Shown here in pieces: positions 1-12,216 of a stretch of DNA of 64,000 nucleotides (the stretch's first letter is position 1; each line of letters begins with the position of its first letter). The stretch covers positions 190,398,936 to 190,462,935 of the forward strand of contig CM077676.1 of the NCBI GenBank assembly GCA_039707655.1, in the 5' to 3' direction. Below the pieces are notes generated by a model. The model made no database searches. It was not told the DNA's origin and saw nothing but the letters and a program-made list of their open reading frames with translations. This DNA comes from Elymus sibiricus (lineage: Eukaryota > Streptophyta > Magnoliopsida > Poales > Poaceae). The position numbers and the translations under genes are program-made.

Positions 1-56
1 CCCTTGCCGGCTCAGGAGGAGCCGGCGCGTCGGCCGCCGTCTCTCAGAGAATCAGG

Positions 57-2885
57 GTGCAGGCACTCGCGGACTTGATAAATACACTGACAGGCCTGCT
101 GGCCGAGCCGGTTACTATGGAGAACGTAGCGGCACGCAACGCGGAGATCACGAAGTGTCGCGAGCAGATGGCCAAGATCCAAGAGGACATAAACGCAGAA
201 AACACACGCATGGTTCAGGCGCAACCCCGGCTTGCCGAGGAGAGGCAGCGCCTAGATGAAGAGGCGCATTACCTAAGCCGCCGACAGGCCGAGTAAGAAC
301 TTGTCCACCAGAGGCGTCATCAAAGCCGGCTTCTGGTCGATCTTGAGCCGACTCAGCTGTTCACCACACCGCCAGCTCCGGCGAACCCGGGGGCTAGAGT
401 TGTTCCCCTGAGAGGACTGCCTCTGCAGCAGCCGGTTCAGCAGAGGGAGCCGGCCCAGCATCTCATGCCAGATCAGCAATAGCAGCCGCCGTCTCACCGG
501 TTCCAGACCCCAATTGGACACTATTCCAACCCGGTCGATAACGTGCTGGCAGCAACCCACAACTTGGCGGCTATTCCGATCGAGGGGGATGGTCCGATTC
601 ATGCGGAGGCCAGGAACGCTATTGCGATGCTCAAGACATCAGTAGTGCAACAGGCCAACTACTCGCATAGCCAGCACCGACTTCATTCAACTCCTCACTA
701 GAGCCATACCAGGAGCAAGCGTCCAGAGTCGCCAGCGGTTTCCAGTAGCGCACATTGCAGAAGAGCCGCCCAACCGCTGGCGGAGCAGCACCAACCCAGA
801 ATCCCGAATGCACAGGACATTATGGACGCCGCTTGGGCTCTCCGAGCGTTGGAGGAAAATGTGCGCGCAATGTATAACCCGCCGCCGAACGTCAACCCAC
901 CAGAAGTGCATGACCCGCCCGCCGCAACCTAGACAGCTGGCCGGCTTGGGGGCTTATCGAGCCGCATAATCGGAACTCCTTGTTTGGTACCAGCGTTGCG
1001 AGAAGTGCGCAAACCCCCAGATTTCAAAGGTCCTCGCAAGGTTCCTAATTACACAGCGAATCTGGAGCCCACCGAGTGGATTGAGAGTTACGAACTGGCA
1101 ATGGACTTATTGGGAGCAAGCGAGGCAGTGTGTGCATGTTATCTTCCTCTCATGTTGGAAGGCCCCGCTCGCACTTGGTTGAAAAACCTACCAGTGAATT
1201 CTATCAACACTTGGCAGGAGCTGAAGGAGCGCTTTATCAAGAATTTTCAGGGAACGTGCAAAAGGCCAACCACAATTGTTGATCTGGAACGTTGAGTTCA
1301 GCGGGAGGATGAGTCGGCGCACCATTGGGCCCGCCGAGTTGCGAAGGTTATACACAGTTCTGACAGTATCTCGGCGGCTCAGGCGGTACTTGTTCTGGAA
1401 CGAACATGCAAATTTCAGCCACTGGTCCAAAAACTAGGGCGACTCAAGAGAAAGGCCCAGGACATGGGTGATCCGATGGATGTCTTAACCCGGTATGCGG
1501 AATCTGACAATCCTAAAGACCCGCCGTCTGACGAGGAAAAAGCCGGTAAAGACAAGAAGGGCGGTGGCAAGGGCCACCAGCAGAACAACAGTAATGGGCA
1601 GAACAACAACGGCAGTAAACGCAAAAGTTATGACGGAAGCTCCGATCTGGTGGCAAACACGAATACAGGGAACAAAAGTCAGCGTCAGAACGATGGTTCT
1701 AGGAGGCAGTCCTCTGGTAATCGCCCTCTCAGCTACGAGGAGGCTCTCAAGGGTCCATGTCCGAAGCATAGCTACAACGGCAAGCCATCTAGCCACTCCT
1801 GGGAAAACTGCTACATCATGCAGGAGTTTTCCAAACGGGTCTTCCAGAACCATCATAACGGGGGCGGCAGCGGCGGACAACCTGGTAACCAAAGACCCGG
1901 CTTCTCGGGAGCCGGCTTGCAAGGGCCCTTCGCAGGTCCTGGTTTCCATGGGAATAGTGGCCAGAGCAGCGAGTTTCAGGGGGTTGGTCACACTGGAGGC
2001 AGCAATCAGCGGAGCAACCAGGGAAATCAGCACCAAGCCGGTCCGACAGGGTTCCAGAGCAACCCGAAGCAGCTAAATAGCGGGCAGTATCATGTTTTCA
2101 CCACCAGCACCTGCAAACGGGATCGAAAGGTGCAACGACGAGCCGCCCACGCGTTTGAGCCGGCAACCCCTTATTACCTCAATTGGTCTGAACAGCCGGT
2201 TACCTGGAGCAGGGCGGATCATCCAGTCCTCCTTGATCATCCCAAGCATTTAGCCTTGGTGGTAGCGCCGCAGGTTGGCGGTTATACATTGATGAAAGTG
2301 CTCATGGACGGAGGCAGCAACATCAATATTCTGTACTATGACACGTTTAGGCAGATGAATCTGTCTGATAAGCAGTTGACTCCATCCTCTACAGTTTTTC
2401 ATGGCATCGTTCCTGGTAAATCAGCTTATCCCATGGGAAGGGTGTCCCTGGAGGTGGCCTTCGGCTCAGAGGATAACTGGCATTCTGAATTCCTATCCTT
2501 TGAGGTAGTCAAGTTGAAAAGCCGATACCATGCTTTATTCGGTAGGCCAGCTTACGCACGATTCATGGCACGCCCATGTTACGTTTATCTGAAATTAAAA
2601 ATACCAGGGCCAAGGGGAACCATCACAGTTGAAGGCAACCGGAAGATTGCACTCGAGTGCGAGGAAGGAGATGCAGCATATGCCGAGATGGCTTGCGCTG
2701 CGGAAGAATTGCGGTATTATAAGGACAATGTTGACCCGTCGAACCGGACCTTCCTGAAGAAGCCCACGACGGAGTCAGATCCTCTGCTCAAGTTTAAATC
2801 AGCCAGGGACACCAAGCAAGTTGAGTTCACCCCGGGCAATTCTTCCGAGCAGTTCACTATAGGGGCCAATATGGATCCCAAATAG
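57..2885 (+). pseudogene. gag-pro: TE-A gag-protease, interrupted by stop codons
   Basis: Structural protein and protease of TE-A. The N-terminal part (57-930) is hydrophilic and coiled-coil-like, rich in Gln and Glu. The retrotransposon gag core lies at about 1000-1290, with motifs such as PTEWIESYELAM and LEGPARTWLKNLP. A zinc-knuckle-like Cys/His cluster (CPKH...SHSWENC, spacing C-x2-H-x9-H-x4-C) is at about 1757-1812. The pepsin-like protease active site LMDGGSNINIL is near 2300. The true start is uncertain because the 5' leader is cut by the window edge. In-frame stops are at 294 (TAA), 480, 699 and 930 (TAG) and 1293 (TGA); the terminal TAG is at 2883. The frame is otherwise continuous, so this is a decayed but nearly complete copy. 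Confidence 0.85.
2883..2885 (+). other. In-frame UAG between gag-protease and pol of TE-A
   Basis: The TAG separates ...MDPK from ESALIEFMREN, and both sides are in the same frame. The block ATAGGAAAGCGCGCTC around it is identical in TE-B (40225) and nearly so in TE-C (56409-56411, minus). This could be a leaky stop that sets the Gag:Pol ratio, or a mutated CAG codon. See findings. Confidence 0.6.
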
Positions 2886-5800
2886 GAAAGCGCGCTCATC
2901 GAGTTCATGCGTGAGAACCGGGACATCTTTGCATGGAAACCTTTTGACATGCCAGGTGTACTGAGAGAACTCCCTGAGCAATCCCTCAATGTGGATCCCA
3001 AGTTTAAACCGGTTCGCCAGTATCTCCGTCGCTTTAATGAGGAAAGGCGGAAAGCTATTGGTGAAGAAGTGGCCCGGCTCTTAGCTGCTGGGTTCATCGT
3101 TGAAGTCTTCGATCCTGAATGGCTAGCCAACCCGGTACTTGTCCTGAAGAAAAACGGGACTTGGCGGATGTGTGTTGATTACACAGATCTAAATAAGGCT
3201 TGTCCTAGTGACCCCTTTGCCTTGCCCCGTATTGACCAGATCATCGATGCTACGGCGGGTTGTGAGTGTTTGTGCTTCCTGGATGCTTACTCTGGTTATC
3301 ATCAGATCAAGATGAAGCTGGAAGACTAGGAAAAGACGGCTTTCATCACACCCTTTGGAGCTTTCTGTTATACAACCATGCCGTTTGGTCTGAAGTGTGC
3401 ACCGGCGACTTACCAGCGTTGTGTCCAAAGATGCTTTCACCAACAAATCGGGCGGAACGTTCATGCTTATGTTGATGATATTGTGGTTAAGTCTCGAAAG
3501 AAGGAAACCCTACTGGAGGATCTCAAGGAAACATTTGACAATCTCCGTGTCTACCAGATGAAGCTTAACCCGGAGAAGTGTGTTTTTGGTGTCCCTGCAG
3601 GAAAGCTTCTGGGATTTCTTGTTTCTGGGCGTGGCATTGAAGCTAACCCAGAAAAGATCAAAGCAATCATGACCCTGGCTAAGCTGGCCAATCTGAATGC
3701 CGTGCAGAAGCTGGCTGGGCGGGTTGTGGCACTGAGCCGGTTCATAAGACGGCTTGGAGAGAAGGCAATTCCATTGTATCAGTTGCTTAGGAAATCAAAT
3801 AACTTCATCTGGAGTGACGCTGCAGATCAAGCTTTTGAGGCCCTCAAGAAGCAGTTGTCTGAGCCGTCGGTCCTTGCTGCCCCTCATGAGAAGGAACCAA
3901 TGTTGCTATATATTGCTACCAACAACAGGGCTGTGTGCGTGGCAGTCGTTGTAGAGCGCAAGGAGGACGGCAAGGAATATCCAGTTCAGCACCCCGTGTA
4001 TTATATCAGTTAAGTGTTAACCGAGTCCAAACAACGATATCCACATTGGCAGAAACTGGTTTACGGAGTGTTTATGGCTAGTCGCAAGCTGAAGCATTAC
4101 TTCCATGAACATCCAATCACTGTGGTCAGTTCAGCACCTCTTCGGGATATAATCTAGAACCGGGAGGCCACAGGCCGAGTTGCTAAGTGGGCCATCGAGC
4201 TCGGTCCGCATCATCTCAAATATGTGCCCCGCACAGCAATCAAATCTCAAGCATTGGTGGATTTCATTAATGATTGGACAGAGTTGCAGGCTCCCGAAGA
4301 GAAGCCCGACACAACATACTGGTCCATACACTTTGACGGCTCAAGGCAGCTTGAAGGCTCAGGGGCTGGAGTTGTGATTACTTCCCCACGAGGAGATATG
4401 TTCTATTATGTTTTAAGACTTATGTTCCCCTGTACTAACAATGCAGCAGAATATGAGGCTTTGCTTCATGGGCTTCGGATGGCCAAGGAGATGAACCTGA
4501 GCTGGGTCAGGTGTTTGGGCGACTCAGATTTGGTGGCCCAACAGGTTTCTGGTACATGGGATTCCAAGGATCCCCTTATGGCGGCTTATCGGCATGCGGT
4601 CACCAACATTGCTGGACACTTCAAAGGTTATCAAGTTGATCATATTGACCGCCGGCAGAACGAGGCGGCAGATGCACCCTCTCGCTTGGGCTCTCAGCGC
4701 AAGCCGGTGCCACCCAATGTTTTCCTGGACGTTTTGCACAACCCGTCTGTCAAGTTGCCAACAGAGGAGGACTTGGCTATTCCTGACCCGGAGACGGCTC
4801 TAGTAGCTTCTGTCCACGCTGTACCTGATTGGACAGTCCCCTACTTGGCTTATCTAAGCCGGGGAGAACTTCCAACAGAGGAAATCCTTGCTCGACAGAT
4901 CATCAGACGATCCAAGTCTACGACTATCGTCAATGGTGAGTTGCACCGACGAAGCGTCACTGGTGTTTTTCAGCGTTGTGTTTCGCCTGAAGAAGGCCAT
5001 GCAATTCTAAATGAGATTCATTCTGGTGACTGTGGTCACCATGCCAGCTCAAGATCACTGGTCGCAAAAGCTTTCCGGCACGGATTTTACTGGCTCACAG
5101 CTCACGCCGATGCGGAAGATATTGTGCGCAAATGTGATGGTTGCCAGAAATATGCTCGCCGGGCTCATGTGTCGGCTCAAGAATTAAGGATGATACCGAT
5201 AACCTGGCCTTTTGCGGTCTGGGGGCTTGACATGGTTGGACCCTTCAAACGTTCTAAGAACAAGCATACACACCTATTGGTGGCTGTGGACAAATTTACC
5301 AAGTGGGTAGAGGCGGAACCAGTCAGCCGTTGTGATGCTGCTACAGCCGTCAAGTTTCTGAAAAAGGTGATATTTTGTTTTGGCTATCCGCACAGTATAA
5401 TTACAGACAATGGCACCAATCTTTCCAAGGGAGTCATGAAGCAGTTCTGTCAACAGGAGCATATCCGGCTTGATTTAACATCGGTTGTGCATCCTCGGTC
5501 TAATGGGCAGGCAGAGAGAGCCAATCAGGAATTGCTGCGTGGTATCAAACCCCGGCTCATGGTGCCTTTGCAACGCACGCCGGGTTGTTGGGAAGAAGAA
5601 TTACCTGCGGTGCTTTGGAGCATACGGACTACTCCCAACAGGTCAATAGGCTATACGCCGTTTTTCCTGGTCTATGGTGCAGAAGCTGTAATTCCAAGCG
5701 ATATTCGTCATGACTCCCCTAGAGTGGCGACTTATGTGGAATCTGATAATGAACAAGCTCGACAGGATGCTCTTGATGCCCTAGAAGAAGAACGCAAACT

Positions 5801-6089
5801 TGCCGCGTCTAGATCAGTAATTTATCAACAGGACCTACGTCGCTATCACAGCCGTAGAGTTCGCAGCCGTGCTTTTCAGGAAGGTGACTTAGTGCTCCGT
5901 CTGATACAAGACCAGACAGGCATGCGTAAGCTTTCACCACCTTGGGAAGGGCCCTTTGTGGTCAACAAGAATCTCAACAACGGGTCATATTACCTGATTG
6001 ACATACGTGAGGCAGACAAGTCACGAACATCTGAGGAGGAGACAAGCCGGCCCTGGAACAGTGCCCAGCTCCGGCCATACTACACTTAA
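2886..6089 (+). pseudogene. pol: TE-A pol: RT, Ty3-type RNase H, archaeal-type RNase H, integrase
   Basis: Replication and integration polyprotein. The RT spans roughly 3000-3700, with FLDAYSGYHQIKM, MPFGLKCAPATYQ and the catalytic box YVDDIVVKS (near 3470). The Ty3-type RNase H/connection follows (LLLYIATNNRA, HPVYYIS, RKLKHYF). A second, archaeal-type RNase H at about 4310-4680 shows HFDGS, NNAAEYEAL, GDSDLV and NEAADA, which carry its acidic residues. Integrase has an HHCC zinc finger (HHASS...CDGCQKY, near 5040-5150), then WGLDMVGPF, IITDNGTNLSKG and RSNGQAERAN, the DDE triad. The C-terminal domain ends with SAQLRPYYT before TAA at 6087. In-frame stops interrupt it at 3327 (TAG), 4011 (TAA) and 4155 (TAG). 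The reading frame is the same as gag. Confidence 0.88.
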
Positions 6090-7040
6090 GTCATCGACTG
6101 GGTCACATCTTTGTACATAACTTCTATCATGTATATACATGTTTCTTGATCAATGAAATAAAGACCGGCAGCTCTGTATAAGAGAGTTTTGTCGTTTCGC
6201 CTCAAAATTATGTGTGGAGTCTTTTATTGTTGATCCTTGGTTATTTGGGGGCTTCCAACTTATTGAGTTTAGCTTACAAAACCCTTTAGCCCGGTGAGAT
6301 GCCACGAGTTGGTTAAACCTACCTATTAGCAAGACGCTACTCCCTAAAAGTGACCCGGCATATGCCTGATGAGTCAATCACAAAGGTGACCCTGAATTCA
6401 TCAGAGTTAAAATGCTCGATTGGTTGCATGAGAGCCGGCTTTCAGAAAGCGAGGATAAACCAACAGGCCAAAGTGCCAGCTTCATGAAAGCAATTCATAC
6501 TTGAGCTTTACAAGACGGTCTTTCAAGTTGGGTTTTCAAAACCGGCTTGTTACAGTCATGTTCTCTTCTCTGCATTTATTTCCTGTCTACATGCATGCAT
6601 ACTTTCATACATTCATACATGGCATCTACCTTAGTTAAGATTAATCTTTTCTCACAAACACTAACGTGATATTCATCGCTCAAGGCTGTTGCTATCTGCG
6701 ATAATTATTGCTTGTGCAGAATCACTCTTGTTGAAAAAATCAGCTCTAGAGGTCGCAAAGAGGATCCACAATGACAAACTCACCTGTATAACATACACAG
6801 GCAAGGCATCCACAGAGATGTTTGTACAAGCACCACAGTGCACGATGGCACTGGAATCAACAGTTTTGATACCAAGTTATTACAAGCCGCCCATCAGCTG
6901 TGGCCACGGCAAAAGTTTCCACAGTTCAAGCTACAAGAGGACGAGCCAGTGTTTTATATCGCCGGGTTAGAACTGGCGCCAACACCCAATGAAGCACCAT
7001 GTGCCGGCTCTTCGCGGCCGTCGTCATCCTCCGCCTCCTC
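6090..7040 (+). other. TE-A spacer between integrase and the antisense gene
   Basis: No convincing coding sequence. An AATAAA at 6157-6162 lies 70 bases after the pol stop and could serve as a poly(A) signal. The stretch is rich in the GCCGGCT/AACCGGCTT words that recur throughout TE-A. Confidence 0.5.
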
Positions 7041-10000
7041 CTAACTTGATTCGCCGGTCAACCACTGGATTGAGTGCAATGCTTCAAATATCGCATCGGC
7101 TGTTATCACGGAGGAAGGGTCGACTTCAGGAGCGTAAGATGGCTTACGCATGCGGGTTAGAGCAACCGGCTCAGGATTTGGCGGTTCCATCCATTCGTTC
7201 CCCTTCAAATAGCCAGCCTGGTACTTGGTCAAATCTGCCTCTTCTGCAATCTCGGTGGCTGCAACCCGGGTTTCCTTTATACAGCATTGGAAGTCTTTTT
7301 TGGTAAAAGGCGAGTCGTCCACATTGAACTCCGGATACCCGCCCACAATCTGAGCCGGATCAAGTTCTGGCACATATGCCTTGGCACGAGCAAGGACGGT
7401 TAGAGCCCCAGTGCGACAAGCCACCTTTTTCCATTCTTCAAGCCACTTGGGTACAACAGACAGCTCCTTCAACATGTCAGCAATCAACTATGGCGGCGTC
7501 ATAGTATTTTTTGCAGCCATTATGCACCGGGAGCCGCCTATGTACAACTGCTCCACAAAGGTGTAAACCGCCTTCAATTTCACCAGTGGTTGTTGAACAA
7601 GGGTTTGGTTCTTGCGGCCTTCAAGGATAAGTACGCATGGTCAGTAAAGTCGGCTTAGCATATTAACATTGGCATAATTGACTCATGGCAGTTTTACTTA
7701 CCGAAGATGGCCTTGCACATAGCTGTGATATGGCCCTTTAGAGTGGCTAGCTCCCGGGTCACCGGCTCCAGCTTGGCCTCGGCCTCTTGAGCACGCTTAG
7801 CTAAGGCAGCTCTTTCGGCTTCAGTTTCTTGCAAAGTACTCCTTACAAGGAGCAGAGACTTGTTGGCTTCTACAAATGTCTTTTCAGCCTCTTTGCGCAG
7901 TTTTCTCTCCTTCCTTGCTTCCTTTCGGAAGAAGGAAGCTTGAGCCTCCACCTGATTCAGCATGTCCTGCAAGGCAACCTCAGTTATACATTGTCTAAGC
8001 ATGTCCCGAGCCACCCTTCCGGTCGACCCGACACATGGGGGCTATGTGTTTCATCGCTTATCAAAAAGCAAAAAAGCAAGTTCCATGCAGATGCAGACAT
8101 TCTACATGGCACTTGGGGGCTAATGCATAATTTGACGTATTTTACAAGATATGGAGACCCGCCCATCACAGTATGACAAGCCGGTCTCTGGGGTCACCGA
8201 TGAGGTTATGAATGCAAGATAAAGTTTTGAAGTCCCGGGTCATCATCTGATAATGACCCGGCCCTTGGGGGCTACATATATATGTTTCATGACAAAAGGC
8301 GCAAGTTACCTCGTACTTCCGCTTCAATGAAGATACCATGGCAATTTCTGTGTCCCGACTTTCAGATAGCCGAGTCAGCACAGCTTGGTGAAGGGCATTG
8401 TTGTCTTGATCTTCAAAGGCGGTGAAGTCAAGAGCCGCCTTCCCCTTGTTCTTCACAGACGGCTCAGCCCTGGCAGGAACCTTGGTGAGAGCAGTAGAGG
8501 CTTCAGGTGGAGCAGTTGGCCATTCACTCATCACCACCACTTCCTCTTGAGCTGGGGCCACGGGCTGCTGTTCGGGTTGATCTTCAGTTAGAATTTCCTA
8601 CTCCTGAACAACAGGAGAGGAGGCATGAGCCAGGCTCGCAATAAAATCTTGAAGCGATGGCCTGTTCTGGATCGCTGGCTCATCCTGGGCGACCAAGGTG
8701 GCCTCCGTTTCTTCCTGAGGGCCCGTTTGAATAACCGGGTCAGATGACCCGGTGGGGGCTTTCTTCTTAATGGCCTTAGCGCTGTACAAGGAACAAGGAG
8801 TTATTCAATTAAAGTGTGAAGGGCAAGAGATCATTATGTAACACAAGTGATTAAATTACTTACCCAGGGTTGATATTGAAAGCCGGCGCCTGAGTAGCGC
8901 TTGATTCATCCGAAGAGGGGGACGTCTGATAGGCTGAGTCATTTAAATGTATGGGTTCCTTGAAACGATCAGCTAGAGGGAAAGAGGGAGTTGGACTAAG
9001 AAGCACCTCTGTCCGCGCCCTACAGGATGGCGGCTCATTTGGAAGCCCGCCACTCAACTCTCCTTCGCTGCTCCAGGTCTTCCTTTTGGAGGTTCCGGCA
9101 TGCTGCGTTTTCTTCAACAGAAATTGAGGATCCAAGTGAGCATCTTGATGTGAAAAAGGGACTTTACGGATGGCAACCCGGGGTTTTCTTCGAAGTTTGC
9201 AGACTACAACCCGGGTTTTCTTTTGAACAGGTTTTGGGGAGTCGGAGTCTAAAGAAATCAAAGTTACCTCTGGCTCAATGGTGTGGCTTATTTCAGCTTC
9301 TTCCTGAGTTGAGTGAGCATCAGCAATCTGATTAAAAAGGCGGCTAAGAGAGTCAAGTTCTACCTCATTGTCATCATCATCCTCCAGGTCTTCTTTGTCG
9401 TCCTCTCGAGGAGGAGTCGGGTCTTGAACCTCAACCCGCCACCAGTCGTCGTTCTCCTGTATCATGGCGGGTGGATGGAGTTACGATAAGGATAAACCAT
9501 AATGGCAAGGTGAAAAATGACGGAGACGGCTTACCTGCGGGGCCAGGTTGTTGGCGCTAAATGGGGCGAGCCCCACGAGCTTAATGTCATCCTTTGTTTC
9601 GCCAAGTAGCTTCTTGGCAAATTTTAGGACGTCCTTCTCCTTGAGGTTAACCCAGCTGAACCGAAGTGGGTCTTCGTGATGGCCGGTGTAGGTGTGCATG
9701 AGCCGGGTTCTGGAACTCAGTGGCTGAATTCGCCACTCGACCCAAGTCCGGGTCAAGTCGACGCCAGTGAGGCCGTGAGCAATCAACGCATTCATTTTCG
9801 GATACAGAGGCTCCAGGTTCTCTCTCTCTTCCCTGGAGGCAAGACCCGGGAAGGCTGCATTGATGGCAAGCCGGCTTGCCCGATAACCCGGCAATGGGTG
9901 CTGGCCTTCGGGGGAGGTGTCCTTGCAGTAAAACCAGGTCCTGTGCCACCCCTTGGGATGGCTGGCCGGCTTGGCATTGGGAAAGCCTATGTTTTTTCGT

Positions 10001-10422
10001 TGTTGGATGGAAATTCCGCCGAGTTCAATACTTGGACCATCCTTGTGCTCTGTTTGGCGGTTCAAATAAAAGAATTCCTGGAACAGGCTAAGAGACGGCT
10101 CGAGCTACAGATACACCTCGCAGAATACTTGAAATTGGCACAAGTTGAAGATAGAATTGGGGGCCAGGTCTTGAGGCCTGATGTTGAAGAAATGCAATAC
10201 ATCCCGGAAAAATTTAGAGCCGGGAGGACGGAAGCCCCTTGACACATGATCAGCAAACATGACGATCTCATTCTGGACGGGTTGGGGGTGAGTTTCTTCT
10301 TCCAGAGCTCGCCATGAAATTTCTTCCTTAGCCGGCAACAACCCGGAATCTACCAGGGTTTGCAAACTCAGTTCGGACATGCTGGACTTGGCCCAGTTGA
10401 CGATTTTGGGCTTGGGAGGCAT
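7041..10422 (-). pseudogene. TE-A antisense gene: multi-exon gypsy-associated protein (PF04195-like), decayed
   Basis: Gene on the strand opposite to gag-pol, in the 3' part of the element. Exons inferred from reading frame and splice signals: 10422-9535, 9456-8864, 8781-8310, 7966-7702 and 7618-7041. Introns are 78, 82, 343 and 83 bp; four donors are GTAAGC, GTAAGT, GTAACT and GTAAGT, and acceptors include ATACAG, GTACAG and TTGCAG. Exon 1 starts MPPKPKIVNWAKSS and contains a block (NIRPQDLAPNSIFNLCQF) like the Pfam domain PF04195, called putative gypsy-type transposon. Exon 2 is very acidic, and exon 4 is a coiled coil rich in Glu, Lys and Ala. Stops interrupt it after CEVYL in exon 1 (near 10105), at 8596-8598 in exon 3 and near 7488 in exon 5. 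Such antisense ORFs are known in grass Tat elements; their function is unknown. Confidence 0.7.
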
Positions 10423-11479
10423 TGTTTCAGCTGCTATGAAAAAGAAGTGTCATAAGCCGGCAAAAGTGAGCCTTTCGATTTAATGTAAATGGAAGAGACG
10501 AGCCGGCGATTGAGATACTTGGCCGGATTTTGAGAGGAGATGCAATTGAAATCCGGTCAAAATTACTACCGAGGATAAGCCGGAAATTACATGGCATGGA
10601 TTTTAACACGTGTTGAGCATGGTTTGTATTACGAGTTAGCAAACAAGTTTCTATTGCGTAAGAAAATTTTACGGATCTAAGACATGGACAAAAGTGAAAA
10701 GGAAAAACCTAGGAATGTTCTTTGTATTCGGAGAGGAAAAACAATGGGGTCTGTCTAAACAAAATAGCAGATCTATGATGCGTAGAAATGGCAGTGGATG
10801 GATTATGTGAACTACAAACATGGTCTCATGGTGATTTAGCAGATCTACGAGCAGTTCAAAAGAAGAACTAGAATAACAGTAAAGACACGCAACAATGGCG
10901 GAAGGGGGAGCTTACAGATCTGGTCGGCGAGGTTTGCAGACGATGATGCGCTGCGGGTGCGGCTGAGCAGGGTCGAAGGAGCTCCGGTGACGGGGTGACG
11001 GTCTGAACGGTGTTGAGTGGGCGGCGGCGATGAGCTCGCATGGGCACGGTGGTGTTGTAAAGGAGTAGAAGACGAGGAGCAGTCAAAGGAGAAGGGGGAA
11101 GACGACGGCCTATTTATAAGCACGGCGGGCCCAAACGGCATGCACGAAACCCCAGGCGGCGCAGTGAATAGTGGCTAAAAGAGCTCCTCGATTTTTGCGC
11201 CCAACGAGGCAATCCAAATCTATTCAGATTCCCTCTGACATCATTCCGGATTTTGTGGAGGTGAAGTGTGACGTTATGAAGAAAAGGAGATACAAAATGC
11301 TAAGTATGAAGACAGAAAGAATTACCCGGCGTTTGCTTAAACCCGGGAGATCATGCCTGCTAAGGAGGGTGCTCCAAAAGCCGGTTTGCGAGCAGTTTGT
11401 GCGTTTACTTCCCTGTAATGGTTTTTTCTGTTTTTCAGGGAGTTTAACATGAATAAATTCAAGTTAAACTGAGGGCTAA
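10423..11479 (-). other. TE-A 3' spacer: upstream region of the antisense gene and polypurine tract
   Basis: Non-coding. On the minus strand it forms the leader of the antisense gene; on the plus strand it runs up to the LTR. The last bases before the LTR (AACTGAGGGCTAA, 11467-11479) are the purine-rich stretch expected to prime plus-strand synthesis. Short ORFs here look accidental. Confidence 0.5.
11111..11120 (-). promoter_or_regulatory. TATA box for the TE-A antisense gene
   Basis: On the minus strand the sequence reads CTTATAAATAGGCC, a good plant TATA box, about 690 bases upstream of the ATG at 10422. It lies in the internal region, outside the LTR, so the antisense gene seems to have its own promoter. 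A long or spliced leader would be needed. Confidence 0.5.
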
Positions 11480-12009
11480 TGTTGGGGATATTTACCAGAA
11501 TTTAGACCCGGCAGGATGATGACCCAGCCTTAGAGCAGGCTCAGCGAGTCACCTCACTGCAGGGTTAAAGATGATTGATGGGCCGGCTTGATGGAGGCCT
11601 GATAAGAAAGGCCGGCTCAGGCTTTGGGCCGGCTCAAGAAGAAGATAAAATGGCTTAAAGGACGTCTTGGAGAACAAGTAGGAAAGAATAGGAGACGGGT
11701 CAGGATGACGACCCGGACTCTCATGTAAATTTAGGGTCCCGCCTGTATATATAAAGGGGAGCACCTAAATGAAATAGACTAAGTTGCAATCTCTCGAAAG
11801 CTAGGTTAGCTAATCCGCATCCCTGTAATCGAGATCCACAGCAATATAATCAAGCAGGACGTAGGCTTTTACCTCCACTGTGAGGGGCCGAACCTGGGTA
11901 ACTCCGTGTCTTCTCGTTCCCAATCAACCCCGTTAAGCTTCCACACTTGTGCGATGGCCTCATCTCCAAGTCCTTTCACAAGGACATCTGCCGTGTCAAA
12001 ACCACGACA
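11480..12009 (+). repeat. 3' LTR of TE-A
   Basis: About 530 bp, starting TGTTGGGG and ending CCACGACA, so it has the usual TG...CA ends with a short inverted repeat. A TATA box (TATATATAAAG, 11746-11755) marks the U3 promoter. The end was chosen from the TG...CA rule and from the switch to host coding sequence on the minus strand just after it. Confidence 0.8.
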
Positions 12010-12216
12010 CCCGTGCCGGCATGGAGCAACTCGCCACTCCTCATCGAGCTGTCCTAGAGCGGCGAGTTGCTGAACCACGCGCTGGCTTGGGGCGGCAACT
12101 AGCTCCGTCAGGCTAGGCGAGGGAGGTGGAGCAGTGAGCTGCCTCGCTCGTATCCGGCGGGCTCGGCGGGCCACTCAGCCGGCTTGTATGCCGGAGAACT
12201 GCTCCTCGGAAGCCAT
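12010..12216 (-). pseudogene. 5' fragment of a host gene disrupted by TE-A
   Basis: On the minus strand an ATG at 12216 opens MASEEQFSGIQAG, then an in-frame TGA, then VARRARRIRARQLTAPPP and a further 50 or so residues up to the LTR boundary at 12009/12010. The frame then runs meaninglessly into the LTR. A TATA-like CTATTTTAAC sits at about 12298-12307. The product is not recognised; the rest would lie left of the window beyond TE-A's other end. Either the TGA or the insertion alone would disable it. An upstream segment resembles that of the exonuclease fragment at 16643-17035. Confidence 0.5.

Larger units (their letters stand above)
1..12009 (+). mobile_element. TE-A: Tat/Retand-lineage Ty3 LTR retrotransposon, left end outside the window
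   Basis: Order seen: gag, aspartic protease, RT, Ty3-type RNase H, a second archaeal-type RNase H, integrase, spacer, an antisense multi-exon gene, and a complete LTR at 11480-12009. A second RNase H and an antisense 3' gene are known traits of the Tat lineage. The 5' LTR and primer binding site lie left of base 1. All of gag-pol from 57 to 6089 stays in one reading frame and is broken only by stop codons, with no frameshift noticed. The element is inserted in a host gene read on the minus strand (12010-12216). The right-hand target duplication should be CCCGT (12010-12014); its partner is outside the window. The Triticeae family name was not determined. Confidence 0.9.
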
